From: Eubacterium sp. OM08-24
GTDB taxonomy: Bacteria; Bacillota; Clostridia; Oscillospirales; Acutalibacteraceae
Reading direction: 5' to 3'
Assembly (NCBI RefSeq): GCF_003438075.1
Contig: NZ_QSTA01000006.1
Location: forward strand, 27,492-91,491
DNA: 64,000 nucleotides
Shown: positions 30,770 to 40,916 of the stretch, piece by piece
How positions within the stretch are numbered: position 1 is the first letter of the stretch
Layout: the number at the start of each line of letters is the position of its first letter
Notes under the pieces: generated by a model
The model's database searches: none
What the model saw: the letters and a program-made list of their open reading frames with translations, nothing else
What the model was told of the DNA's origin: nothing
Program-made: the position numbers and the translations under genes

Positions 30770-31060
30770 ACACCTCCGTGTTAAAGTGGGTCCGGGCTTC
30801 CGCCCGACTTTATGCCTTTGGCGGACAGCCGGGCGCTCTGCTTGCCCCTGACAAGTCCGGGAAATTTAGCCCCAACCTCTGCTACTGAAAATAAACTTTC
30901 AATTCTGCCGTAAATTCGCCCCAATTGCGATTTTTACTTGCAGTCGGATAACTTCCTCCACCTCTGCAAAATAATCGCACAAATCGGCAACGCCGGCGAA
31001 ACAAATGCCTTGCGACGATAAATGAATAAGAAAACGGTACTCTCGTTGTATCTATCGTCA
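30770..31060. other. Probable IME-2 oriT region
   Basis: It carries AAAGTGGGTCCGGGCTTCCG with the hairpin CGGGCTTCCGCCCG, a second GC-rich inverted block near 30820-30870, then CCCCAAC, and later GCCCCAATTGCGATTTTTAC with CTTGCAGTCGG. The same order occurs in IME-1 at 18430-18640. It is far more GC-rich than its surroundings and has no convincing ORF. Confidence 0.55.
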
Positions 31061-31072
31061 CTTTTTATTACA

Positions 31073-31384
31073 CTATGAATTCACAACAGAAGGATCAAAT
31101 AAGTAGTACATATTACTGCTGTTAGAATTGTTCCATCTCTTCCTTAACTTCACTTGGACTAACCCAATTTTTTCAAGTGATCTCAAGCATTTGATTACAG
31201 TATTCTTTGTCAGATGACACTTCTCGCAAATCATTCTCAGCGATGGAAAACAACTGAGCTTTTCTCTGTCGGCGAACATAAGTAGACAGCAATAAACTGC
31301 AATTGTATTTGCGGGCAAATTAAAATCAAATATTTTATTGCTGACTATAAAGAAATCCTTGTGCTGTACCGTTGTATCATTCAA
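31073..31384 (-). CDS. HTH replication-type protein (IME-2)
   Basis: A 103-residue protein with 'FNLPANTIAVYCCLLMFADREKLSCFPSLRMICEKCHLTKNTVIKCLRSLEKIGLV', a winged-HTH fold like that in RepA_N-type initiators and in the ICE protein at 3468-3734. It takes the place of the RepA-like ATPase of IME-1. The ATG follows GAAGGGAG. It is divergent from the DUF6076-like gene. Confidence 0.7.
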   Translation of the reverse strand: MNDTTVQHKDFFIVSNKIFDFNLPANTIAVYCCLLMFADREKLSCFPSLRMICEKCHLTKNTVIKCLRSLEKIGLVQVKLRKRWNNSNSSNMYYLFDPSVVNS

Positions 31385-31623
31385 AAATTTTTTCTCCCTT
31401 CTTCTTCCTCTGCAGTTGATAATATCTTTACTTGAGTTTTGTTATGTAACTCTTGTTAGTTGTAATAGAAATATTGAACCACCTGATAGAAAATTTAAAC
31501 TATCCTCCTGTCACTGGTTACAAGCATATTTTCATCACTCTCCTTTGTCCTCTAATATATAAATGTCAAAGTTTTTAAAATCACAGAAATTTCCGTGACA
31601 GAGTAAAATTATTTCTTAGTATA

Positions 31624-31652
31624 TTGTGATATTGTCGGTTCAGTGATATAAT
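31624..31652 (+). promoter_or_regulatory. Promoter of the DUF6076-like/sigma-like operon
   Basis: TTGTGA (31624-31629), a 17-bp spacer and TATAAT (31647-31652) lie just before the gene. The expected transcription start is only about 10 nt before the start codon, so the leader is very short. Confidence 0.6.
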
Positions 31653-31670
31653 ACTTTTGAGGTGAGAGAA

Positions 31671-32849
31671 TTGAGCTATATTGAAAGGTACGAAAATAAA
31701 ATCACAACTATTGATTATTTCGCAGTAGATTTTGATGAAAAGAATATAATTTTAAACAACGAGAAACTACCGCTTGGATATATAAGCAACTGCATTGCCA
31801 ATCTTCCAAAGGAGTTCGCAACCAATCTACTGATTCACAGCGGTAAGATAAATCGTCATTGGCAGGAGCTTAAATTAAACGGTTACAGCAGAAAATTATT
31901 TATGGATATATTTGCTGACATAAATAAAATGATTGACTATATGCAATCACTTGAGCCTTTTAAATATTTTGATATTGAAAAATCAAGAACGACTGTTTCA
32001 AAATTGTTTGGTAAAGATGCACTTGATGATTACGAGTATCTTTTGAAGCATCTAAAAATCAATTACGGAAGAACAGAAAGAAACGAAATTGCAAGGCTTG
32101 AAGAAATAGAGAATAAATCAAAGACCGCTGAAAATGTTTTGAGAGCATATTCATATATCGGCGTTGATACCGCTAACTTCGGCACAATGATAATTAACTA
32201 TGTAGAGAATTTTATAAAAGAAGATTCACGACAGAAAGATAACATTGCTAAATTCACTTGTGAGTTTTTCGAGAACGAAGAAGTACAAATGAACTTAGCA
32301 GCAAGCAATCCTGCGGCAATGATAAGGGACGGATTCAACCTTAAACCGATTCAATCTGCTGTTCCTACGATAAAAATTGAAAATGGTAAGTACAAAATTA
32401 TAAGACGAATGTATTTCAGCAGAATGATGGATTTCTTTGTGACGGAGTTTTTTGAGGCACTTTCGCAAGGTCACTACATATGGAAGTGCGGAGTCTGCAA
32501 CAAATATTTTCTTATGACTACAGCACACAAGCAGCTTTATTGCAGTACGGTAAATAAGGAATACGGTGTGCCTTGTTTCTATGTTGCAAAGCACCCTGAA
32601 ATTACAAAGCGCAAAATGAAAAAGCAGAAAAAATCCGACAGTCCGTATTATGTTCTCTGGAACAGGCGATACAGCTCAATACGCCAAAATAAAAGCCTCG
32701 GCAAATACAGTAAAGCTGTATCATCCAAGGCTAAAAAGATTATCGATATGAAATTTGAGCGAGCACAGTTTGATTTTGACTATGCTGAAAATAACTACGA
32801 AGACGAAATGAATTTAGAAAAGATTTACGAGGAAGCAATGAAAGAATAG
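31671..32849 (+). CDS. DUF6076-like protein with zinc-knuckle motif (IME-2)
   Basis: Preferred start: TTG at 31671, with GAGGTG upstream; GTG at 31662 is the alternative. The 392-residue protein has a helical, charged N-terminal two-thirds. The C-terminal 'WKCGVCNKYFLMTTAHKQLYC' has the same C-x2-C...C arrangement as the IME-1 protein, followed by a basic, Tyr-rich region. It is followed at 11 nt by the sigma-like gene, so they form an operon. Confidence 0.6.
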   Translation: MSYIERYENKITTIDYFAVDFDEKNIILNNEKLPLGYISNCIANLPKEFATNLLIHSGKINRHWQELKLNGYSRKLFMDIFADINKMIDYMQSLEPFKYFDIEKSRTTVSKLFGKDALDDYEYLLKHLKINYGRTERNEIARLEEIENKSKTAENVLRAYSYIGVDTANFGTMIINYVENFIKEDSRQKDNIAKFTCEFFENEEVQMNLAASNPAAMIRDGFNLKPIQSAVPTIKIENGKYKIIRRMYFSRMMDFFVTEFFEALSQGHYIWKCGVCNKYFLMTTAHKQLYCSTVNKEYGVPCFYVAKHPEITKRKMKKQKKSDSPYYVLWNRRYSSIRQNKSLGKYSKAVSSKAKKIIDMKFERAQFDFDYAENNYEDEMNLEKIYEEAMKE

Positions 32850-32860
32850 GCGGTGAGCAA

Positions 32861-33652
32861 ATGCAAAATGAAAACCTGCATATGTATCAGTTAGGTTACG
32901 AACCAAATAGACTTGATGATTTCAATGATTATTTTATACAGTACCTGAAAACAAACGATAGTAAATATTTTAATGAATTTCTGCATTTCTATGAGCCTAT
33001 ACTTAACAGAAAAGCTGCCGAGTTTATAAAATGCAACCATATTGAAGAATACAGGTTACCTGATTTAAAACAAATTTTTGTTTCTCTACTGTGGGACGAA
33101 TTGCAAAGATATTCAGCAGACGAAAAACTCCCTCTTCTGCAAATTATGAAATATAAAACTCACAAAGCGTGGTTAGAATATGTTCGTACAGACTGCGGTA
33201 TTACAAAAATTGAAAGTAAAAACGCACATAACAATCTCCGTAAAGTAACATCATTATACTTCAAAACTAAAGATAAAAAGCCGTTTGATAAAATAGTAAA
33301 AGAAATATCCGAACAATTACATCTTTCCGAGAATACTGTCATTGAGTATATAGAAGCAGCGTTAGCAACAAAATATTCTGGAAACAGAGAATCTTTTGAA
33401 ATAGAGGATATTACCGCATCCGAGGATATTGTCTTTAACAACTACAAATCTAAACAAATAAAAGAAGCTATTCAATCGCTATCCCCGATAGAGCGCAAAT
33501 TGCTTGAACTTACAACAGGAATCAACTTTGACACATTTGAAACAACAGAAAAGCTTTCATACAATAAAACAGCACTTCTGCTCGGTATGACAGAAAGTGC
33601 TGTTCAAAAGAAACGCAAAAGGATTATAGAGAAACTCAAACAAATATTGTAA
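32861..33652 (+). CDS. Sigma-70-like factor (IME-2)
   Basis: A 263-residue protein with a region-2-like helical stretch ('DYFIQYLKTNDSKYFNEFLHFYEPILNRKAAEF') and a C-terminal region-4-like HTH ('SPIERKLLELTTGINFDTFETTEKLSYNKTALLLGMTESAVQKKRKRIIEKLK'). Such sigma-like proteins are frequent on clostridial mobile elements and probably regulate element genes. An RBS (GGCGGTGAG) overlaps the end of the upstream gene. It converges on the dockerin gene at 33694. Confidence 0.7.
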   Translation: MQNENLHMYQLGYEPNRLDDFNDYFIQYLKTNDSKYFNEFLHFYEPILNRKAAEFIKCNHIEEYRLPDLKQIFVSLLWDELQRYSADEKLPLLQIMKYKTHKAWLEYVRTDCGITKIESKNAHNNLRKVTSLYFKTKDKKPFDKIVKEISEQLHLSENTVIEYIEAALATKYSGNRESFEIEDITASEDIVFNNYKSKQIKEAIQSLSPIERKLLELTTGINFDTFETTEKLSYNKTALLLGMTESAVQKKRKRIIEKLKQIL

Positions 33653-33693
33653 AATACTTGAAGAGAATTCTAGCTTTTATAATCTATATGCTA

Positions 33694-36507
33694 TCAAATT
33701 CTATACGGCAAAGTTTCATAGCCTTGCCATTTTGCAATATGACGAGTAAGAATCATACGATCCTTTGCGTTTACATCACCATCATTGTTTACATCTGCGG
33801 CGGTCATATCAATGTTTTCATATCCTATCCACTTTGCAAGATAGCGTGTGAGCGTCATACGGTCTTTTGCATTTACCTGACTATCGGTATTTACATCCCC
33901 AATAGAAATATATCCATTAATTGTAATAGGCAACTTATATGTAAAACTGCAATTATTTTCGGTTTCCTTAAAGTTGATTATAATGTTTGTTGTGCCTTTA
34001 CTTTTTGGTTTTATAATAATTTTTCCGCCATTAATTGATATATCACTTATAATCTCAGCAATGTCAGAATTTTCCACTTCAACTTCAGGAACTACATCGC
34101 AAAAGTATAGCCAAAAGGAATAAACGCATTCACTATTAATATCATTAAGCATACTGATATCCCCGATTGCCCACATTTCAGGAATCATTTTATAGGTCCT
34201 GACATAAGCATTATAGTCAGCAATCGTTATTGGCATACCGTTATTAATTTTTATACTGTCCTCTATCCAACCGGGAAGAATAGAATTACTGTCGCTGTTA
34301 AGTTTTTCTACAAATGAACTGTCAATAAGTTCCGCGTTAGATAACACTGTTGCATTTCCATTGTTAACTCCGGGCTGAATATTTGTAAAACAATTTTTAA
34401 ATTCACCACGAGATATTGCACTTTTTAAAATATCAGCCTGCGAAATACTACCTACATTATAACAATTGGATATTCCTTCCTCATCTGATCTTGAATAATT
34501 TTCCGGTACAATTCCTGCAACCCAAGATGCCTTATTCAACCCAAAACCACCTGTAACCAGCCCGGTATTATAACAATCATATATCCAAGCATAATTATAC
34601 CCGGCAATTCCACCTACAGAACCTGTTGCCATAGCAATACCTGTATTATTACAAGCACTAATGGTCCCTCCTGTATTATTATTGCCTACAATTCCTCCTG
34701 TATCGCTTCCATCTACTGTGCCATAGTTTTTGCATCCGTAAACTAAATTGCTGTTTCTATTACAAATAGCCCCTGTTGAGAACAAATCATAGCCATAAAC
34801 TAAAGATTTACTGTTGCAAAACATAATTATCCCTTTATTATCATTGGCTACACATCCACCGTATTGAAATGTACCCTGCGATATGTTAAGTGCTTTAATT
34901 ATACCATTTTCGCCAATATACCCAAACAAGCCACCTGAATTTTCCTCGGGCACATACATATTATAAATGCTGAATCCATTACCATTGAATGTGCCATCAA
35001 AACATTTTTGCTCGGTGTTTCCAATTGGTGTCCATTTGTTAACATAAGAAAAAGCATTTTTATTAATATATATATCATTCTTAAGATTTACCGTTTTATT
35101 CTTAAATGTATTTCCTTCGTTTACAAGTTGAGCCAATCCTGAAAGCTGCTCAGAAGTAGTAATATCAAAACTTTTTTTACCATCAGAATACCAAGACACA
35201 TCAGATATTCCGTTCCATGCGTTTTCAGAGCTTTTTATGTTATCATGATTAATATAATATGATCCGCCTGTTGCCAAATCATTTATAAGGTCAAAGTTCA
35301 CCTTTCCATCAAAAATATTAACAAGAATAATTCTGTTATTATCATAAATCGGCTCACAATCCGACAAATAGGCAAAATTAAGGTTCTTAAGATTGCTAAT
35401 AACAGCACCTTTTCCATCTACAATAACATATTGAACGGAAGGTCCTTTTGAAGCTGACCACATAACTGCAAATCTATCATCATTTATTTTAACTATTTTA
35501 GGATTGCCATAGCCTTCTGCATAAAATGTACTAGAAGCAGTCAGCCATTCACATTCTGAAGTATTTAAAGACTTATTGTAGCTTGATAGAAAAATATTGT
35601 TCATTTCATTATTCATAGAAGAGCCCACAACGAGATAATTTGTTGGTGAAATTTCCATACCTGATACCTCTGCATTTGTCACATTATCACCAATGTCACC
35701 CGAAATTTTCAATAAAGGTTGAGAACCATAGTAAGACTGCAAATACACTGAACGTTCAGGATATCCATCACTTAAGTCGACATAAACAGGATAATCACCA
35801 TCGAATTTAACTATTTGCCTAAGCGAATGACTCACATGTTTATAAGGATACATATATTCTGTAGCCCCAAAATCAGACATACAACTATATTCAGTCATAT
35901 TATCTGTATTAACTTTTATTGTCATATTTGACTGATGCCCATCAAGACGCAATCTACTTGTATATACTACAAGCGAATTGCCGTTCTCCGCTATCGAAAC
36001 ATTTCCAGAATCAAAAGGTCTCCTTGTATAAGTTTCAGCTCCGTTAAGTGATAACCCCACTATTTTTTTAAAATTTTTATCGTATTTAATAATTCTGTAT
36101 ACATCGCCCCCCTTGTCCAAAGATGTATCATAAGATTGACCGCAAACTACATAATTATAATTCTCTCCGCAATAATATCCACCCCATAATGGGAGTTCAA
36201 GCTCAATAGTTTGGGTTGATAACAAAGAAAACTTTGAATTATAAGTCATAATATACAATAAATCGCTATACACTACTACTTGATAATTTCCATTTGACAA
36301 TTTATTTACAAATGAAGTTTTCGAAGTACCGAAAACTTCAGGAGAATAACTTGACAAAATATTTGAATAATCCTCAGGTAAAACTTCTGAACCCTCCTCC
36401 ACAACATAATTCAAAACACTTGCAGAAAAAGGTATTGCAGAAGAAATGCTAAATACTATTGCTATAGAAAATATAATAGAAATAATCTGTTTTGCTTTCC
36501 TTAACAT
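33694..36507 (-). CDS. Dockerin protein with GLUG-like repeats
   Basis: The ATG at 36507 (MLRKAKQ) follows GGAGTG. The 937-residue protein has a signal peptide, a beta-propeller-like N-terminal half of unclear family, then GLUG-like repeats (residues about 540-690: 'GLFGYIGENG', 'GGIVGNNNTGG', 'GGIAGYNYAWIYDCYNTG'). A C-terminal dockerin has two Ca-binding loops ('GDVNTDSQVNAKDRMTLTRYLAKW' split across residues about 873-896, and 'ADVNNDGDVNAKDRMILTRH'). It is the last gene of the operon and would dock to a cohesin protein at the surface. Confidence 0.8.
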   Translation of the reverse strand: MLRKAKQIISIIFSIAIVFSISSAIPFSASVLNYVVEEGSEVLPEDYSNILSSYSPEVFGTSKTSFVNKLSNGNYQVVVYSDLLYIMTYNSKFSLLSTQTIELELPLWGGYYCGENYNYVVCGQSYDTSLDKGGDVYRIIKYDKNFKKIVGLSLNGAETYTRRPFDSGNVSIAENGNSLVVYTSRLRLDGHQSNMTIKVNTDNMTEYSCMSDFGATEYMYPYKHVSHSLRQIVKFDGDYPVYVDLSDGYPERSVYLQSYYGSQPLLKISGDIGDNVTNAEVSGMEISPTNYLVVGSSMNNEMNNIFLSSYNKSLNTSECEWLTASSTFYAEGYGNPKIVKINDDRFAVMWSASKGPSVQYVIVDGKGAVISNLKNLNFAYLSDCEPIYDNNRIILVNIFDGKVNFDLINDLATGGSYYINHDNIKSSENAWNGISDVSWYSDGKKSFDITTSEQLSGLAQLVNEGNTFKNKTVNLKNDIYINKNAFSYVNKWTPIGNTEQKCFDGTFNGNGFSIYNMYVPEENSGGLFGYIGENGIIKALNISQGTFQYGGCVANDNKGIIMFCNSKSLVYGYDLFSTGAICNRNSNLVYGCKNYGTVDGSDTGGIVGNNNTGGTISACNNTGIAMATGSVGGIAGYNYAWIYDCYNTGLVTGGFGLNKASWVAGIVPENYSRSDEEGISNCYNVGSISQADILKSAISRGEFKNCFTNIQPGVNNGNATVLSNAELIDSSFVEKLNSDSNSILPGWIEDSIKINNGMPITIADYNAYVRTYKMIPEMWAIGDISMLNDINSECVYSFWLYFCDVVPEVEVENSDIAEIISDISINGGKIIIKPKSKGTTNIIINFKETENNCSFTYKLPITINGYISIGDVNTDSQVNAKDRMTLTRYLAKWIGYENIDMTAADVNNDGDVNAKDRMILTRHIAKWQGYETLPYRI

Positions 36508-36582
36508 AAATTTCACTCCTTGGTTTTTATCTTTTGCGGAATAGAAACTAAGAACATGTTAAATTCCTACTCCATATATTTC

Positions 36583-38061
36583 TTATAAAATTGATAAGGT
36601 TTCATATCCCTGCCATTTTGCCAAGTGGCGTGTAAGAATCATTCTGTCCTTCGCATTGACCTCACCATCTTTATTTACATCTGCAGATGTCATATTAATA
36701 TTTTCATAGCTCAACCATTTTGCAAGATAGCGGGTTAACATCATACGATCTTTTGCGTTGACTGAGCCGTCACCGTTAGCGTCACCGGAAGAAAAAAACT
36801 TCTCGTCTAAAGCAATAAATTCAAAACCGTTGATATTAGCATATTCCTCGGAAGCAGTATTTTTATAACCGTAAATTATAAAGCCTTCTCTCTTATAAGA
36901 ATCAGATAAATATCCTAATGCTCTTTGGCCAATATATAAAACACTTTTTGGAATTGTTATGCTAGCCAAATTTTCACAAGCAAGAAATGCTCCATCTCCT
37001 ATTTCTTTTACTGTATCAGGTAATATAACCCTATTGATATTAGAATTTCCTCCTATCAGAGGGTGTAACTGAGCGAAATATGCACCTATTGAGGTGACTT
37101 TGTTTCCATTAATTTCCGAAGGAATTTCAAGCACTGAAGGGTACATCTCTCCATCATATTGATAAATTTGCATTCCATCAAAATCATCTAATCTATAACT
37201 ATACAAACTGTTTCTAACCTTAACACTGTAATATCTAGGGGCACTTCCTGTAAATCCTGCCTCAACTTCATAATACTCCTTTCCATCAGAAACCATAGCG
37301 TTCATATGTCCTGAACCAGCTCCATAATCTTTACTTCCATTTCTTTTCCATGCTTGTAAACCTGCACTTTTTGACATATATATTATAGCGTCTGTTGAAG
37401 CCCAACAATCTCCACCTCCTGCAATAATCAACCCTGCATAAGACGAATAACCATCATCGTAATCTCTTTCTGCTACAAATTTAGCGATGATATTAATTTT
37501 CTCATATGTGGACATATCGTTTTTTATATTCTTCGACACATAGTCATCCATTATTTTTTCTGCATATACATCAGAATAATCAACTACATTAACTTTAACC
37601 TCAAACTCTACATCATCAGCACAGACAATGATTGTACTTTCTCCATACTCAATATCCTTGGTTATTTTTGTCGGTGTTTTGTTAGGTTCCTCAACAGTTG
37701 TACCATAATTACCATACCAATAGTATGTATTAATTTTAGGTGTAATTAAACCATTGCTTGATATGTTCACTTTCTCATATCCATCAACATAATAAGATAT
37801 CTGGTTTGCCCCACTAACAATAAGTTGAAAAGAACTATTAAAATTTGACGGAATACTGATGTATTTTGCAGCCCAATCTTCTATCGCATATATTGTTACA
37901 TCTGTTGAATTAATACTAATATTCTTTTTTACATCAATTTGTGTTGCATCAGCCATTACACCCGTTGCAGCTCCTGCTATAACGGATGTGTTAATAACCA
38001 CACTTATAATGATTGTTGCTGAAAACAAAATGCTCAATACTCTTTTTAAATTACATTTCAT
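36583..38061 (-). CDS. Dockerin protein with transglutaminase-like and LRR modules
   Basis: A 492-residue secreted protein (RBS AGGAGGGG). After the signal peptide and an Ig-like stretch comes a transglutaminase-like fold: Cys in 'GGGDCWASTDAI', His in 'GAGSGHMNAMV', and an acidic residue in 'YYEVEAGF'. Two BspA-type LRRs ('VKEIGDGAFLACENLASITIP') and a C-terminal dockerin with two DxNxDGxxNxKD loops follow. Transglutaminase-like proteins with dockerins are known from ruminococci and are thought to be peptidases or protein crosslinkers. Confidence 0.82.
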   Translation of the reverse strand: MKCNLKRVLSILFSATIIISVVINTSVIAGAATGVMADATQIDVKKNISINSTDVTIYAIEDWAAKYISIPSNFNSSFQLIVSGANQISYYVDGYEKVNISSNGLITPKINTYYWYGNYGTTVEEPNKTPTKITKDIEYGESTIIVCADDVEFEVKVNVVDYSDVYAEKIMDDYVSKNIKNDMSTYEKINIIAKFVAERDYDDGYSSYAGLIIAGGGDCWASTDAIIYMSKSAGLQAWKRNGSKDYGAGSGHMNAMVSDGKEYYEVEAGFTGSAPRYYSVKVRNSLYSYRLDDFDGMQIYQYDGEMYPSVLEIPSEINGNKVTSIGAYFAQLHPLIGGNSNINRVILPDTVKEIGDGAFLACENLASITIPKSVLYIGQRALGYLSDSYKREGFIIYGYKNTASEEYANINGFEFIALDEKFFSSGDANGDGSVNAKDRMMLTRYLAKWLSYENINMTSADVNKDGEVNAKDRMILTRHLAKWQGYETLSIL

Positions 38062-38087
38062 AAGATTCCCCTCCTGTAAAAGTAATT

Positions 38088-40429
38088 TTATTTATTATTT
38101 GGTAAAATTTCATATTCCTGCCATTTTGCCAGATGCCGTGTAAGAATCATTCTGTCCTTTGCGTTGACTTTGCCGTCATAATTCACATCAGAAGCCTGAT
38201 CATTTATGATTTTTATGCCATTCCATTTTGCAATGTACCGCGTTAATGTCATCCTGTCCTTTGAATTTATCACACCATCATTGTTTATGTCTCCGAATGT
38301 ATACGAAAGTTTTTTGCTATTGACAATTTCACCTGATTCATCATCAATCATTATGTTATTGACAGTATTCTCAACATTGTTTTCAGAAATATTATCAAAT
38401 TCATACGATTTAACATTTGCTGCATTTATATATGTATCAGATTTTATCTCTATTGTATTACTATTATCACTCACAGATGTATTTCCGCTTGCTTTACCTG
38501 AAACTCGGATAAAATCTTTTTCGCTCTGCGTTTGTAAAGCAATATCGAAATCATAGTTTCTACCCTCAACCGTTACGCTTTTACCATTAATAGTGAATCC
38601 ATCTGAATAATTTGAGCAAATATAAAATCCTCCGGAATATGTTTCGCCGATAATCTCACAGTCATTTTCTAAGTTTGAAAACACAAATTTTGAACTATTA
38701 TTAACGGTAATATCCCATGAACAAGTATTATCCAGATTGTCCACCAATTTACAATCATATACATTCATATTACCGTTATAGCTGCTTCCATCATATTCAA
38801 GATACTCACCCCTATCATTCACCACTTTAAATGTTTTGTATGCAGTAATATTTAATTGAGTGGTATTACTTGCAGAAACAGGCTCACTTCCTTTTACTAC
38901 CGAAATACTGCTAAAATTTTTTCCACTGTATAATTTATCAATATCATAAACTTCAAGATTAGTCCAAATGTCACTAATCATATATCCAAGCGCTTCACCG
39001 TTAGCATCTGTAAATGTAAAAGAGCTATAATCTGAAGATATTTTAAAAATAAAGTACCTTACATTTGGATATGTATTCTCATCATAGATTAAGATTTCAT
39101 GCTCGTTTGTGCTATCATTATAGTTGTATCCACATACTACAACGCTATGTCCGGACACATCATTGTTATGCTTATAGCTAAATGAAAGTACAAAAGGCTT
39201 TTTCTCATTCTGGGAACGTTCAGCATCCTGTTTGAATTTTTTTAGAAAATCTGACAATCTTTTATTGAGACTTTGAGTATGCCATCCGTTCCTTTCAACA
39301 GAATAACTTTCAGCACCATTTGCTGTAAGTTGAGTTAACTGATAATATGTAACTAAATCCTTGAATCTTCCTTTATCACTATCGTACATAGAACCTAAGC
39401 CCCAATAATTGCTAGTCTGTATGCCATTATTCAAAGCTTTAAGATCCAAATTTCCGTTATTTGCATAACACATACTCAAAGCTATTCCATGACACACTCC
39501 TCCTGTTTCTCCAGAATAAATTTGATCATGAATTCTGAAAGTACTATCCCAAGTATTTAAACTATCCCAATATAATTTGTGTCTATAATTTTTGTTATTA
39601 ACATGATAAGTAGTAGCCTCATGCAAATACTGATTTGTATCTTGCTTAAGTTTAAAATAGTTATTATCGCTATAATCATTATAACTAAAACTGCTATAGG
39701 AATCTAATAAGGATTCTCTCTTTTGTGAATATGTGTAAGAATCCCAGTCACTCTTTGTAATAAACTTTGATTTTAAATTTGCATCTACACAGTTTTTCAA
39801 AATGTTTTCATTTATAGTATTATACTCAGCTTCTTCAATGGCATTAAAACCAGAAGAATTACCATAACCAACAGCACCATCGTAATAAGTAAAAATATTT
39901 TCGTAAGTAGTGAAATTCACTTCCTTATAATTTGATGAATAATAATAAAAATTCAGAGTGTTATTAGTATAAGTTAATTTGTAATTACCACACCATCTAT
40001 CTGCAGCAAAACCAGCAGCACAAGTGTTCATTCCTGTAATAAAATATTTATCATATAATTTATTATAATAATATTTTAAGCTATAAACATTTAAGTACTC
40101 ACCATATTTTTTACCGGTTATCTCATGTATGGAATCATTACTATAGTAATAAATTCTTACAGAATGGTTATCCATTGTACCACCGGCTTCCTGAACAACT
40201 AATTCACATTTTCCGTCAAAATCCAAATCTAAAAATTCAAATCCCGCCTGCATTCTTATTGAATTACTTGTTAGAGGTAACCAAGAAGACTCATTACTGA
40301 GCAACTTATTAATAAAATTATTACAATAATCACTTTCACTTGAAGCACTTACTGTTATTACTGACAACATTGTAATTAACACAAGAACAATCACTAATAT
40401 AATAGCTATTGATTTTTTACTTTTTTCAT
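38088..40429 (-). CDS. Dockerin protein with papain-like cysteine-protease fold; start region frameshifted
   Basis: A protein of 768 residues from GTG 40394. Around residues 300-470 lies a cysteine-protease-like domain: Cys in 'GGVCHGIALSM', His in 'VSGHSVVVCGYNY', then 'ILIYDEN'. The C-terminus is a dockerin (two KDRM loops). The GTG lacks an RBS, whereas an ATG at 40429 has GAGGAGG upstream, but its frame stops after seven codons. One extra A in the A6 tract (40421-40426) would join ATG to the ORF and give a normal signal peptide (MKKSKKSIAIILVIV). Coordinates include that start. Confidence 0.75.
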
Positions 40430-40455
40430 TTCTATTCCTCCTCGTAAATTTAATT

Positions 40456-40827
40456 TCAATTTTCTTTTGTCAATTCAAAAGTTCCCTTATTTTTATCTTT
40501 TGACAAAAGTGTTAATTTGTTTTCATCTATAATAAACTCATAAGTCGAATCCTGTGCAGATTCACTTACAAAATCAATTTTTATTTCATCATTATTTATA
40601 GTGTAATTAAATTCATATTCTGAGTCTGAAACAGCCATTTTACCGTTTCCTCTGCCGTCAAAAGTATATTTTGTAACGCTGTCCAGTTTCCATATTCCAA
40701 TTAGTTCATCGGAAGTAACTTCAATCTGACTGCTAATATCCTGATTATTCCTGCAACCGCACGAAAATGCAAAAAATAATACAACCAATGCTAAAACACA
40801 TACAGATTTAAAATTTGTCAATTTCAC
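40456..40827 (-). CDS. Small lipoprotein with a DUF5640-like domain
   Basis: A 123-residue lipoprotein starting with GTG after GAGGAG. The signal ends in F-S-C-G-C (lipobox-like). The mature part 'LIGIWKLDSVTKYTFDGRGNGKM...YEFNYTINNDEIKIDFV' has the beta-barrel pattern of small DUF5640/lipocalin-like proteins. It sits between a cohesin gene and dockerin genes, but carries neither module itself. Function unknown. Confidence 0.65.
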   Translation of the reverse strand: MKLTNFKSVCVLALVVLFFAFSCGCRNNQDISSQIEVTSDELIGIWKLDSVTKYTFDGRGNGKMAVSDSEYEFNYTINNDEIKIDFVSESAQDSTYEFIIDENKLTLLSKDKNKGTFELTKEN

Positions 40828-40852
40828 AACTTACTCCTCTAATATAAAAGAC

Positions 40853-40881
40853 GGACGATGACAGAAAATCCGCCACCGTCC
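40853..40881 (-). terminator. Terminator after the second cohesin gene
   Basis: Minus strand: GGACGGTG pairs with CATCGTCC (8 bp, one wobble) followed by GTCTTTTATATT. It separates the cohesin/LRR block upstream from the lipoprotein and protease block downstream. Confidence 0.6.
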
Positions 40882-40916
40882 GCTAATCATTTTTCTAATT
40901 CAAGAATAATGTGGTA

